The position numbers and the translations under genes are program-made. From Caldifarciminota bacterium UBA2202 (GTDB lineage Bacteria; Hydrothermota; 32-111): a stretch of 13,901 nucleotides of DNA. The stretch spans positions 1 to 13,901 of the forward strand of contig DCUY01000040.1 in the NCBI GenBank assembly GCA_002327905.1, given 5' to 3'. This document shows, piece by piece, positions 7,176-13,901 of this stretch. The notes under the pieces were generated by a model that was given only the letters and a program-made list of their open reading frames with translations, ran no database searches and was not told where the DNA came from. Position 1 is the stretch's first letter; every line of letters begins with the position of its first letter.

Positions 7176-9094
7176 CCGCCCCCACCTCCCCCACCGCCTC
7201 CGCCGCCACTGCTCCCTCCGCTAAATCCCGATGATGAGGATCGCTTTGGGGAAATGGAGGCTGCTGATACTGCAGTATTGAATGAGGAATGAAATGTTGA
7301 TGAGAATGTCTGGATTCCCGCATAGCTTCCCATAAACCAGAGAGGTTTGTATTCGGATGAGGATTTTCCTGAATATTTCAAAGCTGAATCAAATGCATTT
7401 GTCCAAGCATCCTCCACATCCAATGCCACCGCATAAGGAAGATACTTTTCATATTCCTTGGAATTATTCAATCTTTTGTAAGAGTCTGCAATTTGATCTT
7501 TCTCTGAGACGCTCAAATACATTTTGAATCCCTCTATTCTGTCCATAACTGCGCGGCCTTCGTACGACGGAGCTTTCAGCCATTTATAAAACAAAATGTC
7601 GAAAATTATCATTATGAAAAAAGCAATGTTTATCAGAATGGATGAGTTTGCGAAGAGCATTGCTATTCCAACAACCTCTCCTGCAATAAAGGGAATTGAG
7701 AATAGAGACATAAACAAAGCCCCGCCCATCTGTTTTTTGCTTCTAATCGCCTCTCTCCACAAAACTGCCGAAACTCCTATTAAAGCAGCCACTCCGACTG
7801 ACCAGATTGAGAGCCACACGTACATGAACAATGCGACAGGATTCATTTTGTCAGAAATGAAAAATGTGACAATTACTATAATCAGCGTCATTATTAGCCC
7901 TGCAGTGAAGTACTTCGTATTATTAAAAAAATATTTGTCATTGAATTTTTTCTTCAAAACAGAAGCATGATTTTTTATCGCTCCGCTCATTATTTCATAA
8001 TTGGAATTTGATAGAACCATCTCAGAAACAAGACCGAAAAGCTTTAAATAGACGCTCTCTTCATCTTCGCTCAGCATTTTCATAGATGTATGTTCGCTCT
8101 TTTTTAAAATATATTTTCCCTCTTTCTCTTCTATAATCAACTTGCCCTTTACTGCAATGTCGAGAATTGCTGAAGTTGTTGTCTTTGTGTCATATCCCAT
8201 TCTCATTATGTAGCGCATCTCTGCCGGCGATAATCCGTCAGAAGGCTGATAGAGTGGAATTATTGTTGACTTTTCAGGGTCTTTCCCCACTTTGAGCCAA
8301 GAAAAATAGAAAAAAACAAAGAGCAGAAGCATCCCTGAAAAAGCAAAGAGAATATCCCTATTGTCATTCAAAAAATATTTTATCCGCTCTTTTGTTGTCG
8401 GCTCAGCAATAATATTTTTCGCAATGCCTACCAAAACAGTCATCCCTTCATTTGATTCAAATCTTCTTGACCCCTTAAAAGAGATGCATCCTTTTACAGA
8501 ATCAATCACCGCAGTATATTCTTTCCCTGTATATCCGAGATATCCTGTAAATCCGTCCAGCATGATTTTTCTCTTAAAGGCTTCCAAAGGGAGATAAACA
8601 TTGCACTCTATTGTCTTTACGGGAAAGCTCCAGTAATTTCCATTCACATTCCAGTAGAGTTCGTCATGGTCTTTGTAGAATCCCATCTGTCTATTTGTTT
8701 CATATTTTATCCGGTAAGTGTAAAAACCCTGATTCAAATAGACATCCTCGTCTCCGATATAGATTCTCAGAAAATTCTTTTTTTTATCAATTCTGCATTT
8801 TTCGTCAAAACCGTCTTTCATCACTGAAATAAGATTGAACTTGACTTTGATATTATTGTTGAGATTGTCTTTATAATTTAATGGAAAGTCCCTGAAAATC
8901 CCCCTCTTTATGTTTGTTCCGTCTGCATAGACTTTGATATTCTCAGTCACCTCTATAACTCCGTCTTCTCTTATAATCACATCTGAAATGAATGATGTTA
9001 TTTTTTCCTCCTGATAGTATCTCGGATTAAGCCCCTCATTATCTGCAAAGAGATTAAAGCCGAAGAGCATTATCAGAATAAGAAAATTTTTCAT
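7169..9094 (-). CDS. DUF2207 family membrane protein with poly-glycine C-terminus
   Basis: This 641-residue envelope protein begins with a hydrophobic signal segment (about 2-17, ending near FAD), then an extracytoplasmic DUF2207 domain (about 30-230). A membrane helix at 246-268 leads to a cytoplasmic stretch containing YQPSDGLSPAEMRYI (282-296), typical of the family. Further hydrophobic spans are at about 396-414, 419-446, 457-480 and 484-506. The C-terminus is serine-rich, then eleven glycines and a final tryptophan, another family hallmark. The biochemical role is unknown; family members often sit beside LemA genes, as here. The ATG overlaps the LemA stop by four bases (ATGA), and GAGGA precedes it. 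The gene belongs to the kinase-regulator-LemA run. Confidence 0.9.
   Translation of the reverse strand: MKNFLILIMLFGFNLFADNEGLNPRYYQEEKITSFISDVIIREDGVIEVTENIKVYADGTNIKRGIFRDFPLNYKDNLNNNIKVKFNLISVMKDGFDEKCRIDKKKNFLRIYIGDEDVYLNQGFYTYRIKYETNRQMGFYKDHDELYWNVNGNYWSFPVKTIECNVYLPLEAFKRKIMLDGFTGYLGYTGKEYTAVIDSVKGCISFKGSRRFESNEGMTVLVGIAKNIIAEPTTKERIKYFLNDNRDILFAFSGMLLLFVFFYFSWLKVGKDPEKSTIIPLYQPSDGLSPAEMRYIMRMGYDTKTTTSAILDIAVKGKLIIEEKEGKYILKKSEHTSMKMLSEDEESVYLKLFGLVSEMVLSNSNYEIMSGAIKNHASVLKKKFNDKYFFNNTKYFTAGLIMTLIIVIVTFFISDKMNPVALFMYVWLSIWSVGVAALIGVSAVLWREAIRSKKQMGGALFMSLFSIPFIAGEVVGIAMLFANSSILINIAFFIMIIFDILFYKWLKAPSYEGRAVMDRIEGFKMYLSVSEKDQIADSYKRLNNSKEYEKYLPYAVALDVEDAWTNAFDSALKYSGKSSSEYKPLWFMGSYAGIQTFSSTFHSSFNTAVSAASISPKRSSSSGFSGGSSGGGGGGGGGGGW
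7183..7189 (-). promoter_or_regulatory. Ribosome binding site for the ROK kinase inside the poly-glycine codons
   Basis: GGAGGTG on the minus strand lies 9 bases before the kinase ATG and is formed by glycine codons (GGA GGT) of the DUF2207 tail. The same bases therefore encode the tail and a Shine-Dalgarno site. Confidence 0.55.
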
Positions 9095-9651
9095 CTGTCA
9101 TTCCTCACATCCGATTTTACGCTCTCTCTTTCGACTGAGAGAGTTATTTCAAAATAATCCTTGCTCTTGTATCCGAAAATGAATGCAATTATATTTGAAG
9201 GAAATGACTCTGCGAGTATGTTGAAATCCCTTACTGTGCCGTTATAGTACCTTCTCGCATATTGAATTGAATCCTCAATTTCAATAAGATTCTTCTGTAA
9301 ATTGACGAACTGCTCATTTGCCTTTAAATCAGGATACGCTTCGACAAGAGCAAAAAACTGCTTGAATCCTGTTGAAAGCATCACCTCGGCATCACTCTGC
9401 TCCTTGACATTTGATGCATCAATGCACCTCTGCCTAATCTTCGTAATCTCTTCAAGAGTAGTCCCTTCATACTTTGTGTATGCTTTTACCGTCTCAACAA
9501 GATTGGGAATCAGATTGTATCTTCTTTTTAACTGGACATCTATTCCGCTCCATGCTTCTTTTAGAAGATTCTTCTGTTTTATAATTTTGTTGAATGAAAT
9601 AACCACCCAGAGAAGAATAAGAAAAATGATGACGATTAAAAAATACATCAT
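9091..9651 (-). CDS. lemA: LemA family membrane-anchored protein
   Basis: This 186-residue protein has one N-terminal membrane segment (about 3-21) followed by the LemA helical bundle. Diagnostic stretches are AWSGIDVQLKRRYNLIPNLV (33-52), YPDLKANEQF (about 110-119) and ARRYYNGTVRDFN (132-144), with the late FPSNIIAFIFGY segment (about 150-161). LemA proteins are anchored in the inner membrane with a short outer tail; their function is poorly defined. Two consecutive ATG codons open the frame. AGAGG is 5 bases before the first and 8 before the second, so either could be used. It starts 11 bases after the response regulator stop and overlaps the DUF2207 gene by four bases, so a functional LemA/DUF2207 pair is likely. 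Confidence 0.93.
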   Translation of the reverse strand: MMYFLIVIIFLILLWVVISFNKIIKQKNLLKEAWSGIDVQLKRRYNLIPNLVETVKAYTKYEGTTLEEITKIRQRCIDASNVKEQSDAEVMLSTGFKQFFALVEAYPDLKANEQFVNLQKNLIEIEDSIQYARRYYNGTVRDFNILAESFPSNIIAFIFGYKSKDYFEITLSVERESVKSDVRNDR

Positions 9652-9662
9652 AATTGCCTCTT

Positions 9663-10997
9663 TCAGTTGATTTTATATTTTTCCATTTTATATCTGAGGA
9701 TCCTCTCCGTTATCTTCAGCTCCTCAGAGCTCTTTTTGACAGAATTGGAGTTTCTTTTCAGGGAATTTATTATCATCTCCTTTTCAAGAGACTCCACTCT
9801 CTCGTCAAGAGAATCGCCCGATGCTTCAACAGAGGATTTCGAATCCTGAATGACAATATCCTTTTCCGATATTTCCGCACCTGATGTGAGTATCACTGAC
9901 CTTTGAATAATGTTCTGAAGCTCCCTCACATTTCCCGGATAAGAGTAATTTAAAAGTTTTTTCCTTGCAGATTCCGAGAATCCTTTTATCTTTCTGCTGT
10001 TCTCCTTTGAATAAAAGAGCAGAAAATGCTCTGCAAGAAGAAGAACATCATTCCCTCTTTCGCGAAGAGGCGGGATCTCAATATTTACAACATTCAGTCT
10101 GAAATAAAGGTCCTCTCTGAATGTTTTATTCTTCAGCATTGACTGCATATCTTTATGAGTAGCTGTGATTATCCTCACATCCGTCTTTACAGGGCTGTTT
10201 CCTCCCACTCTTTCAAATTCTCCCTCTTGAATCACCCTTAATAGTTTTATCTGCATGTTCAATGATATGTCGCCCACTTCATCAAGGAATATCGTGCCTT
10301 TGTCTGCGATTTCAAATCTTCCCTTTCTTCTCTCCTGCGCCCCTGTGAATGCTCCCTTTTCATATCCGAAGAGTTCGCTTTCAAGAAGGTTCTCATTCAA
10401 TGCTCCGCAGTTTACCCCCACAAAGAGCTTCTCCCTTCTCGAACTCTTATCATGGAGCATTCTTGCAATTACTTCCTTTCCTGTTCCGGATTCTCCGAAT
10501 ATCATAACAGGCGCCTTCGTATCAGAGACTTTGTCAACCATATCCACAACTCTCTTCATTCCGACAGACTCGAAAAGCAGTGTTTTGGAATCCTCAGAAG
10601 AATCTCTTTTTAAAAATTTATTCTCCTCCTGCACTGATATGAGCGCATCTATGTGATTCACTTTTCTTTCAAGGTCGTCAAGATTGACAGGCTTCTGTAT
10701 ATAATCGTATCCCCCGTTTTTAAGAATGTAAATTGAATCCTCAATTGTTGCGAATGCAGTGACAAGAATGAAATAGGATTTTGATTTTACAAAATTGAGA
10801 TAGTCGAGAATATCCTTTCCTGTTCCGTCCTTCATCCTCATGTCTGAGATAACAATATCAAACTCTTTATCCTTCATCTGGGATTTCGCCCTCGAAACTC
10901 CGTCGGACTGCGTCACATCATGCCCGAGGGATTTTAAGAACTCGGACATGTTTTTTCTCTGAACAGCCTCATCGTCAATGACAATGATATCAGCCAT
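9663..10997 (-). CDS. NtrC-family sigma-54-dependent response regulator
   Basis: This is a 444-residue three-domain transcription activator. The receiver (1-120) has the acidic pair D8/D9, phospho-acceptor D52 in SDMRM, T80 and K102. The AAA+ domain (about 140-375) has Walker A GESGTGKE (168-175), the sigma-54-contacting GAFTGA loop (215-220) intact, Walker B GTIFLDE (234-240) and the FREDLYFRLNV arginine-finger segment (293-303). The C-terminal Fis-type helix-turn-helix is at about 403-442. Everything needed for phosphorylation-controlled activation of RpoN promoters is present. The gene begins 2 bases after the histidine kinase stop; AAGGAG at 11005-11010, inside the kinase's last codons, is its ribosome site. 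The adjacent kinase is the obvious partner. Its target promoters are not evident in this window. Confidence 0.95.
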   Translation of the reverse strand: MADIIVIDDEAVQRKNMSEFLKSLGHDVTQSDGVSRAKSQMKDKEFDIVISDMRMKDGTGKDILDYLNFVKSKSYFILVTAFATIEDSIYILKNGGYDYIQKPVNLDDLERKVNHIDALISVQEENKFLKRDSSEDSKTLLFESVGMKRVVDMVDKVSDTKAPVMIFGESGTGKEVIARMLHDKSSRREKLFVGVNCGALNENLLESELFGYEKGAFTGAQERRKGRFEIADKGTIFLDEVGDISLNMQIKLLRVIQEGEFERVGGNSPVKTDVRIITATHKDMQSMLKNKTFREDLYFRLNVVNIEIPPLRERGNDVLLLAEHFLLFYSKENSRKIKGFSESARKKLLNYSYPGNVRELQNIIQRSVILTSGAEISEKDIVIQDSKSSVEASGDSLDERVESLEKEMIINSLKRNSNSVKKSSEELKITERILRYKMEKYKIN

Positions 10998-10999
10998 TA

Positions 11000-12832
11000 T
11001 TACGCTCCTTTAAAAGTGATTTCTGCTATTGTCCCTTTTTCAAACTCTGACTTCAATGTGATATCGGCATGATTGTCTTTGATAATTTTATAGGCATTTG
11101 CGAGCCCCACTCCGCTTCCATTCTCCTTTGTCGTGAAATAGAGGTCAAATATCCTGTCCAGATTCTCTTTCTCTATTCCTTGCCCGAAATCCTCCACTGT
11201 AAAGCGGATTCTGCCATTGTCATTGTGTGCGCTTAATGTAACTCTCCCGTTCTTAGAAGACGCCTCTATTGCATTGAGAAGTATATTTTTTATTGCAATC
11301 ACCATATACTCTCTGTCGCACATAACAAAATGACCTGAATCAATATTATTTTCAATGACGATTTTTTTATCTTCGCAGAGCGCCTTCAAACCGTCAAGAG
11401 CCGACTTCGACATTTCCAACAGATTCTCTCTCTTAAAATCATATTCTATGGGTTTGGAATATTTCATGAAATCCACGATTTTCCTGTTCATCCTCTCCAC
11501 TTCATTCTTTCCATCTTCAATCATCTCCCTCTCTTCATCTGAGACTGCCTCTTTTCTTGAGATTCTCTGCAGTATCAGAGATATTCCATTTAGAGGATTT
11601 TTAAGCTCATGCGCGATTTTAAAGGAGAGTTCTCCGAGCATTGACCGCCTCTCATTCAGTTCATTCTCTGCTTTTAATTTTTCTATTTCAGTGATGTCAT
11701 TCAGAATAATTGTCATCTTCATGCCTTCATTCGTGTAAATTGATGAAAGAAGCATTTTTTTGTCATTAATTTCAACCGGTTCGTTTGTCAGATGAATTCT
11801 CTTCTCTATTATCTCCCTCATCTTCCCGTTCGACAGCAAATCGTTTTCATTCTTGAAAACAGCGCGCGCGGAATCATTCATTGTCACAACTCCGGCATTG
11901 ATTATTATTATTGAGTCTTTTGTTATTTTGAATATATCAGCCAAGTCCCGCTCTTTCTCTATCATGACCTGCGAAAGCCTTAGTGCCTTTGAATAGTATG
12001 AAATCATGAAAAACGCAAATGATGAGAAAAGAATCATCATAAGCATTCCTGCAAGAAGAGCCATCTTCTGCGAATTCAATGCTTTCTTCACATCTTCATT
12101 TTTAAATCCTATACGTAGAACCTTGTCAGTGTTTTCTATGGGATGCACATACTCATATATTTTTTCGCCATTGAAACCGCATAATCTCAATATCTCCTCA
12201 TGTTCGACAATTGAGAATTGAAGCATTGAATCTTGAGATATGGCTGACAACTGCGAAACATTTCCTGTTGCAGTAAGTATTCCGTTCATATCCTGTATTG
12301 CTACATACTCGACTGAGGAGAGCCATTCAAGGTTTTTTATATACTGGCCGATTCCTCCAAAATCCACCGCCCCTTTAATACTGCTTTTCACTTTCTTTAT
12401 TTCATAGATGTCCCGACCTGAAAAGATGGAAATTTTGTATTCATCCTTATTCTGCCTGTCTGAAAAATAGAATCCCTCCGTGACAGTGTCATTCATAATA
12501 AGAGGCATATCCTCGGTTATAATGTATTTCTTCGTGTTTGATGACAATTCGTTCATCATGTTGTCATATATGAAATCCTCTATGAAATACGACACTGAAT
12601 CGCTGAAAGCATAAGTCATCGACACTGTCTGCGAGAGCGAGCTCCCCAATCTTCTATATTCGTCTTTGATTGATTTTATCCTGCTGTTATAGTCAAAAAC
12701 AAGATTAGACATTATAACTACGGCAAGAGCCGCAAGAATTATGAAACCTATGATTATTCCCAGACCATTTCTCTGCTTCAATTTGATTTTATACACTCCT
12801 TTGTTTGATGGGTTATGATTTTTTAATTTCAT
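11000..12832 (-). CDS. Membrane sensor histidine kinase
   Basis: This 610-residue kinase has two membrane segments (about 23-45 and 258-280) enclosing a roughly 210-residue extracytoplasmic sensor of no class I recognise. A PAS-like linker domain (about 295-385, ending LNDITEIEKL) precedes the HisKA helix with H408 in AHELKNPLNG. The ATPase domain has the N box NILLNAIEAS (516-525), G1 DFGQGI (548-553), F box FDLYFTTK (562-569) and G2 GSGVGL (572-577), so it should be active. It is expected to phosphorylate D52 of the NtrC-type regulator encoded 2 bases downstream. The ATG used here has no convincing Shine-Dalgarno. An AAAGGAG about 30 bases into the gene is not followed by a good start codon, so I keep the first ATG with some doubt. 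The gap to the upstream remnant is 18 bases. Confidence 0.93.
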   Translation of the reverse strand: MKLKNHNPSNKGVYKIKLKQRNGLGIIIGFIILAALAVVIMSNLVFDYNSRIKSIKDEYRRLGSSLSQTVSMTYAFSDSVSYFIEDFIYDNMMNELSSNTKKYIITEDMPLIMNDTVTEGFYFSDRQNKDEYKISIFSGRDIYEIKKVKSSIKGAVDFGGIGQYIKNLEWLSSVEYVAIQDMNGILTATGNVSQLSAISQDSMLQFSIVEHEEILRLCGFNGEKIYEYVHPIENTDKVLRIGFKNEDVKKALNSQKMALLAGMLMMILFSSFAFFMISYYSKALRLSQVMIEKERDLADIFKITKDSIIIINAGVVTMNDSARAVFKNENDLLSNGKMREIIEKRIHLTNEPVEINDKKMLLSSIYTNEGMKMTIILNDITEIEKLKAENELNERRSMLGELSFKIAHELKNPLNGISLILQRISRKEAVSDEEREMIEDGKNEVERMNRKIVDFMKYSKPIEYDFKRENLLEMSKSALDGLKALCEDKKIVIENNIDSGHFVMCDREYMVIAIKNILLNAIEASSKNGRVTLSAHNDNGRIRFTVEDFGQGIEKENLDRIFDLYFTTKENGSGVGLANAYKIIKDNHADITLKSEFEKGTIAEITFKGA

Positions 12833-12850
12833 TTGTTACACTTTTAAATC

Positions 12851-13125
12851 TTATTTAATCAATACAATCTTTCCTTTGTATTGGTTTGATTTTGTATTCA
12901 GTCTGTAGAAATAGACTCCGCCTGACAGTTCATTCGCATTTAAACTGATCTCATTATATCCGTTTTGTAGATTTTCAAAAGTCTCTTTCATTGTCCTTCT
13001 GCCCGCGACATCATATATCTCCATCTCAAGATTCCCGCCGCAGTCTCCTTCTATTGTCATCTCTATCAGTCCTTTACTCATTGTCTTCCGAATAAGGTAA
13101 GAATAAAAACAATTGATTTTTTCAT
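12851..13125 (-). pseudogene. Collapsed secreted-protein gene: signal-peptide start plus orphan type-A sorting domain
   Basis: From the ATG at 13125 one frame reads MKKSIVFILTLFGRQ and stops at 13078, a typical opening of a secretory signal peptide. In another frame, the following DNA down to 12851 encodes a type-A C-terminal sorting domain of the type IX secretion kind: MEIYDVAGRR, then NGYNEISLN, LSGGVYFYRL and the closing KGKIVLIK. The sorting domain frame is open upstream to a TTG at 13150, but the residues it adds (CKYEKINCFYSYL) look like a frame-shifted reading of the signal peptide. The simplest reading is that the passenger domain was deleted, leaving the two ends fused out of frame. 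The stop and an ATG overlap (ATGA at 13078-13081), so re-initiation could still make the domain alone, beginning MSKGLIEM. A sequencing frameshift cannot restore a full passenger, because the sequence between is missing. Confidence 0.6.
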
Positions 13126-13136
13126 ATTTACACTCT

Positions 13137-13901
13137 TTATTTAAAATCAAATCCTACATAGAATCCTATGTACCATAATGTTAATCTCTCCGGCCAGAAT
13201 TCCTTATATGGAGAACTATTATAGAATTCTTCTGCCCCTGATATTTTAATAATAGCATACGGATCAAACCATCGTAGTTCCAAATTCTTTGCTTTATTAA
13301 AAGCTTTTATATAAATCCCGCATCCAATTAAGTCTCTTCTTATATTTATACTGGCTATTTTGTCTCCCATTACTTTCCTAAAATAGTCCTCACTTCCATT
13401 AACATAACCATATATAAATTCCATTCCTAATAATAAATTTGAATATATTGCTAATCCTTGATACAAATAAAGTCTATACATTCTTTCAAATCGAAGCTTT
13501 GGCAAATCGTCAACTTCAAAACTGTTAATTCTAAATGTATCTGGTAAGTTATTTCGCACATAGTAACTTGAAGTTACTCTTGCAATACTGAATCCTAATC
13601 CCGTCTCAACTAATCTGTTTTTATTGTAATAATTCAATCCAAATTCAATTGAATTTAGAGGATATACTTCATTTGGTATGGTAGCAAAAGGATTGAAAAA
13701 TATGAAACTCGGTTCATAGTTTGAAGGATAAGTATTTTCTTTCCCTCTGTAACAAACTCCTAAATTATAACCTATAATAAATCTGACTTTCTTAATTGTT
13801 GTTGAATCTTGAATCTGAGTTGATTCTGTTTTCTCTGATAAATACTTGCTATTGCTACCTTGCTTCACAATAATAGTTGTATCTGCCTGTTGTGTTATAT
13901 C
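13137..13901 (-). CDS. Partial beta-rich protein, probable outer-membrane barrel; 5' end outside window
   Basis: The reading frame is open to the right edge: the last 33 bases add DITQQADTTII before the GTG at 13868, so that GTG is not a convincing start and at least 254 residues are encoded here. The first part is a polar Gln/Thr/Ser/Lys stretch. From about VRFIIGYNLGV onward, alternating aromatic/glycine strands appear (SIEFGLNYYNKNR, LVETGLGFSIARV, LYLYQGLAIYSNLLLGMEF), ending in LWYIGFYVGFDFK. That pattern fits an outer-membrane beta-barrel; the terminal residue is lysine after phenylalanine, slightly off the classical final aromatic. I recognise no named family. It ends 11 bases before the signal-peptide start of the next (broken) gene. 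By eye it is more A/T-rich than the kinase and regulator genes. Confidence 0.6.
   Translation of the reverse strand, partial: DITQQADTTIIVKQGSNSKYLSEKTESTQIQDSTTIKKVRFIIGYNLGVCYRGKENTYPSNYEPSFIFFNPFATIPNEVYPLNSIEFGLNYYNKNRLVETGLGFSIARVTSSYYVRNNLPDTFRINSFEVDDLPKLRFERMYRLYLYQGLAIYSNLLLGMEFIYGYVNGSEDYFRKVMGDKIASINIRRDLIGCGIYIKAFNKAKNLELRWFDPYAIIKISGAEEFYNSSPYKEFWPERLTLWYIGFYVGFDFK

Noticed and set aside
7175..7260. The glycine-rich stretch as an assembly or low-complexity artefact
   Set aside because: Poly-glycine ending in tryptophan is a known hallmark of DUF2207 proteins and the codons vary (GGC, GGA, GGT, GGG).
13148..13150. TTG as the start of the sorting-domain frame
   Set aside because: It lies inside the upstream gene, lacks a ribosome site, and its first residues are a frame-shifted version of the signal-peptide codons.
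13866..13868. GTG as the start of the barrel-like gene
   Set aside because: The frame stays open through the window edge with a plausible polar sequence before it, so the true start is most likely outside.

Overview
The window is AT-rich bacterial DNA, and every gene I can support lies on the minus strand, so it reads from high to low coordinates. Some genes have clear purine-rich Shine-Dalgarno sites, and two intergenic promoters fit the ordinary sigma-70 pattern (TTGATT, 16-17 bases, TATAAT). A type-A C-terminal sorting domain of the type IX secretion kind is also present. That mixture suggests an FCB-related or candidate-phylum bacterium (Delongbacteria, Cloacimonadota or WOR-3-like) rather than a typical member of Bacteroidota. 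This placement is inference; no marker gene is present.

Region A (13901 to 12851). A beta-rich, probably outer-membrane protein runs off the right edge. It is followed by what looks like a collapsed secreted-protein gene: a start of signal-peptide type that hits a stop after 15 codons, then, in another frame, an orphan sorting domain.

Region B (12832 to 6276). This is a tightly packed run: membrane histidine kinase, NtrC-type sigma-54 response regulator, LemA protein, DUF2207 membrane protein with a poly-glycine tail, and ROK sugar kinase. Gaps are 2 and 11 bases, then overlaps of 4 and 7 bases. It looks like one operon linking a phosphorelay to an envelope LemA/DUF2207 pair. No sigma-54 promoter was found inside the window.

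Region C (6275 to 5848). A consensus promoter precedes a long leader and a 38-residue lysine-rich protein with a CxCxC head, too short for routine ORF calling. A GC-rich hairpin follows, then a second promoter placed so close to the next ATG that its transcript may be leaderless.

Region D (5847 to 51). The main gene is a 1349-residue protein with the architecture of mammalian soluble adenylyl cyclase (ADCY10): two cyclase domains, a P-loop ATPase and TPR repeats. The catalytic residues are split between the two cyclase domains as in ADCY10, while two bicarbonate-site residues appear to be lost. It is translationally coupled (ATGA overlap) to a small nitroreductase, followed 11 bases later by a protein-isoaspartate methyltransferase-like enzyme with a long C-terminal extension.

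I see no tRNA, rRNA, CRISPR array, transposase or phage gene. I cannot demonstrate a wholly new system. The most rewarding items are the sAC-like cyclase, the lysine-rich mini-protein and the collapsed secretion gene.
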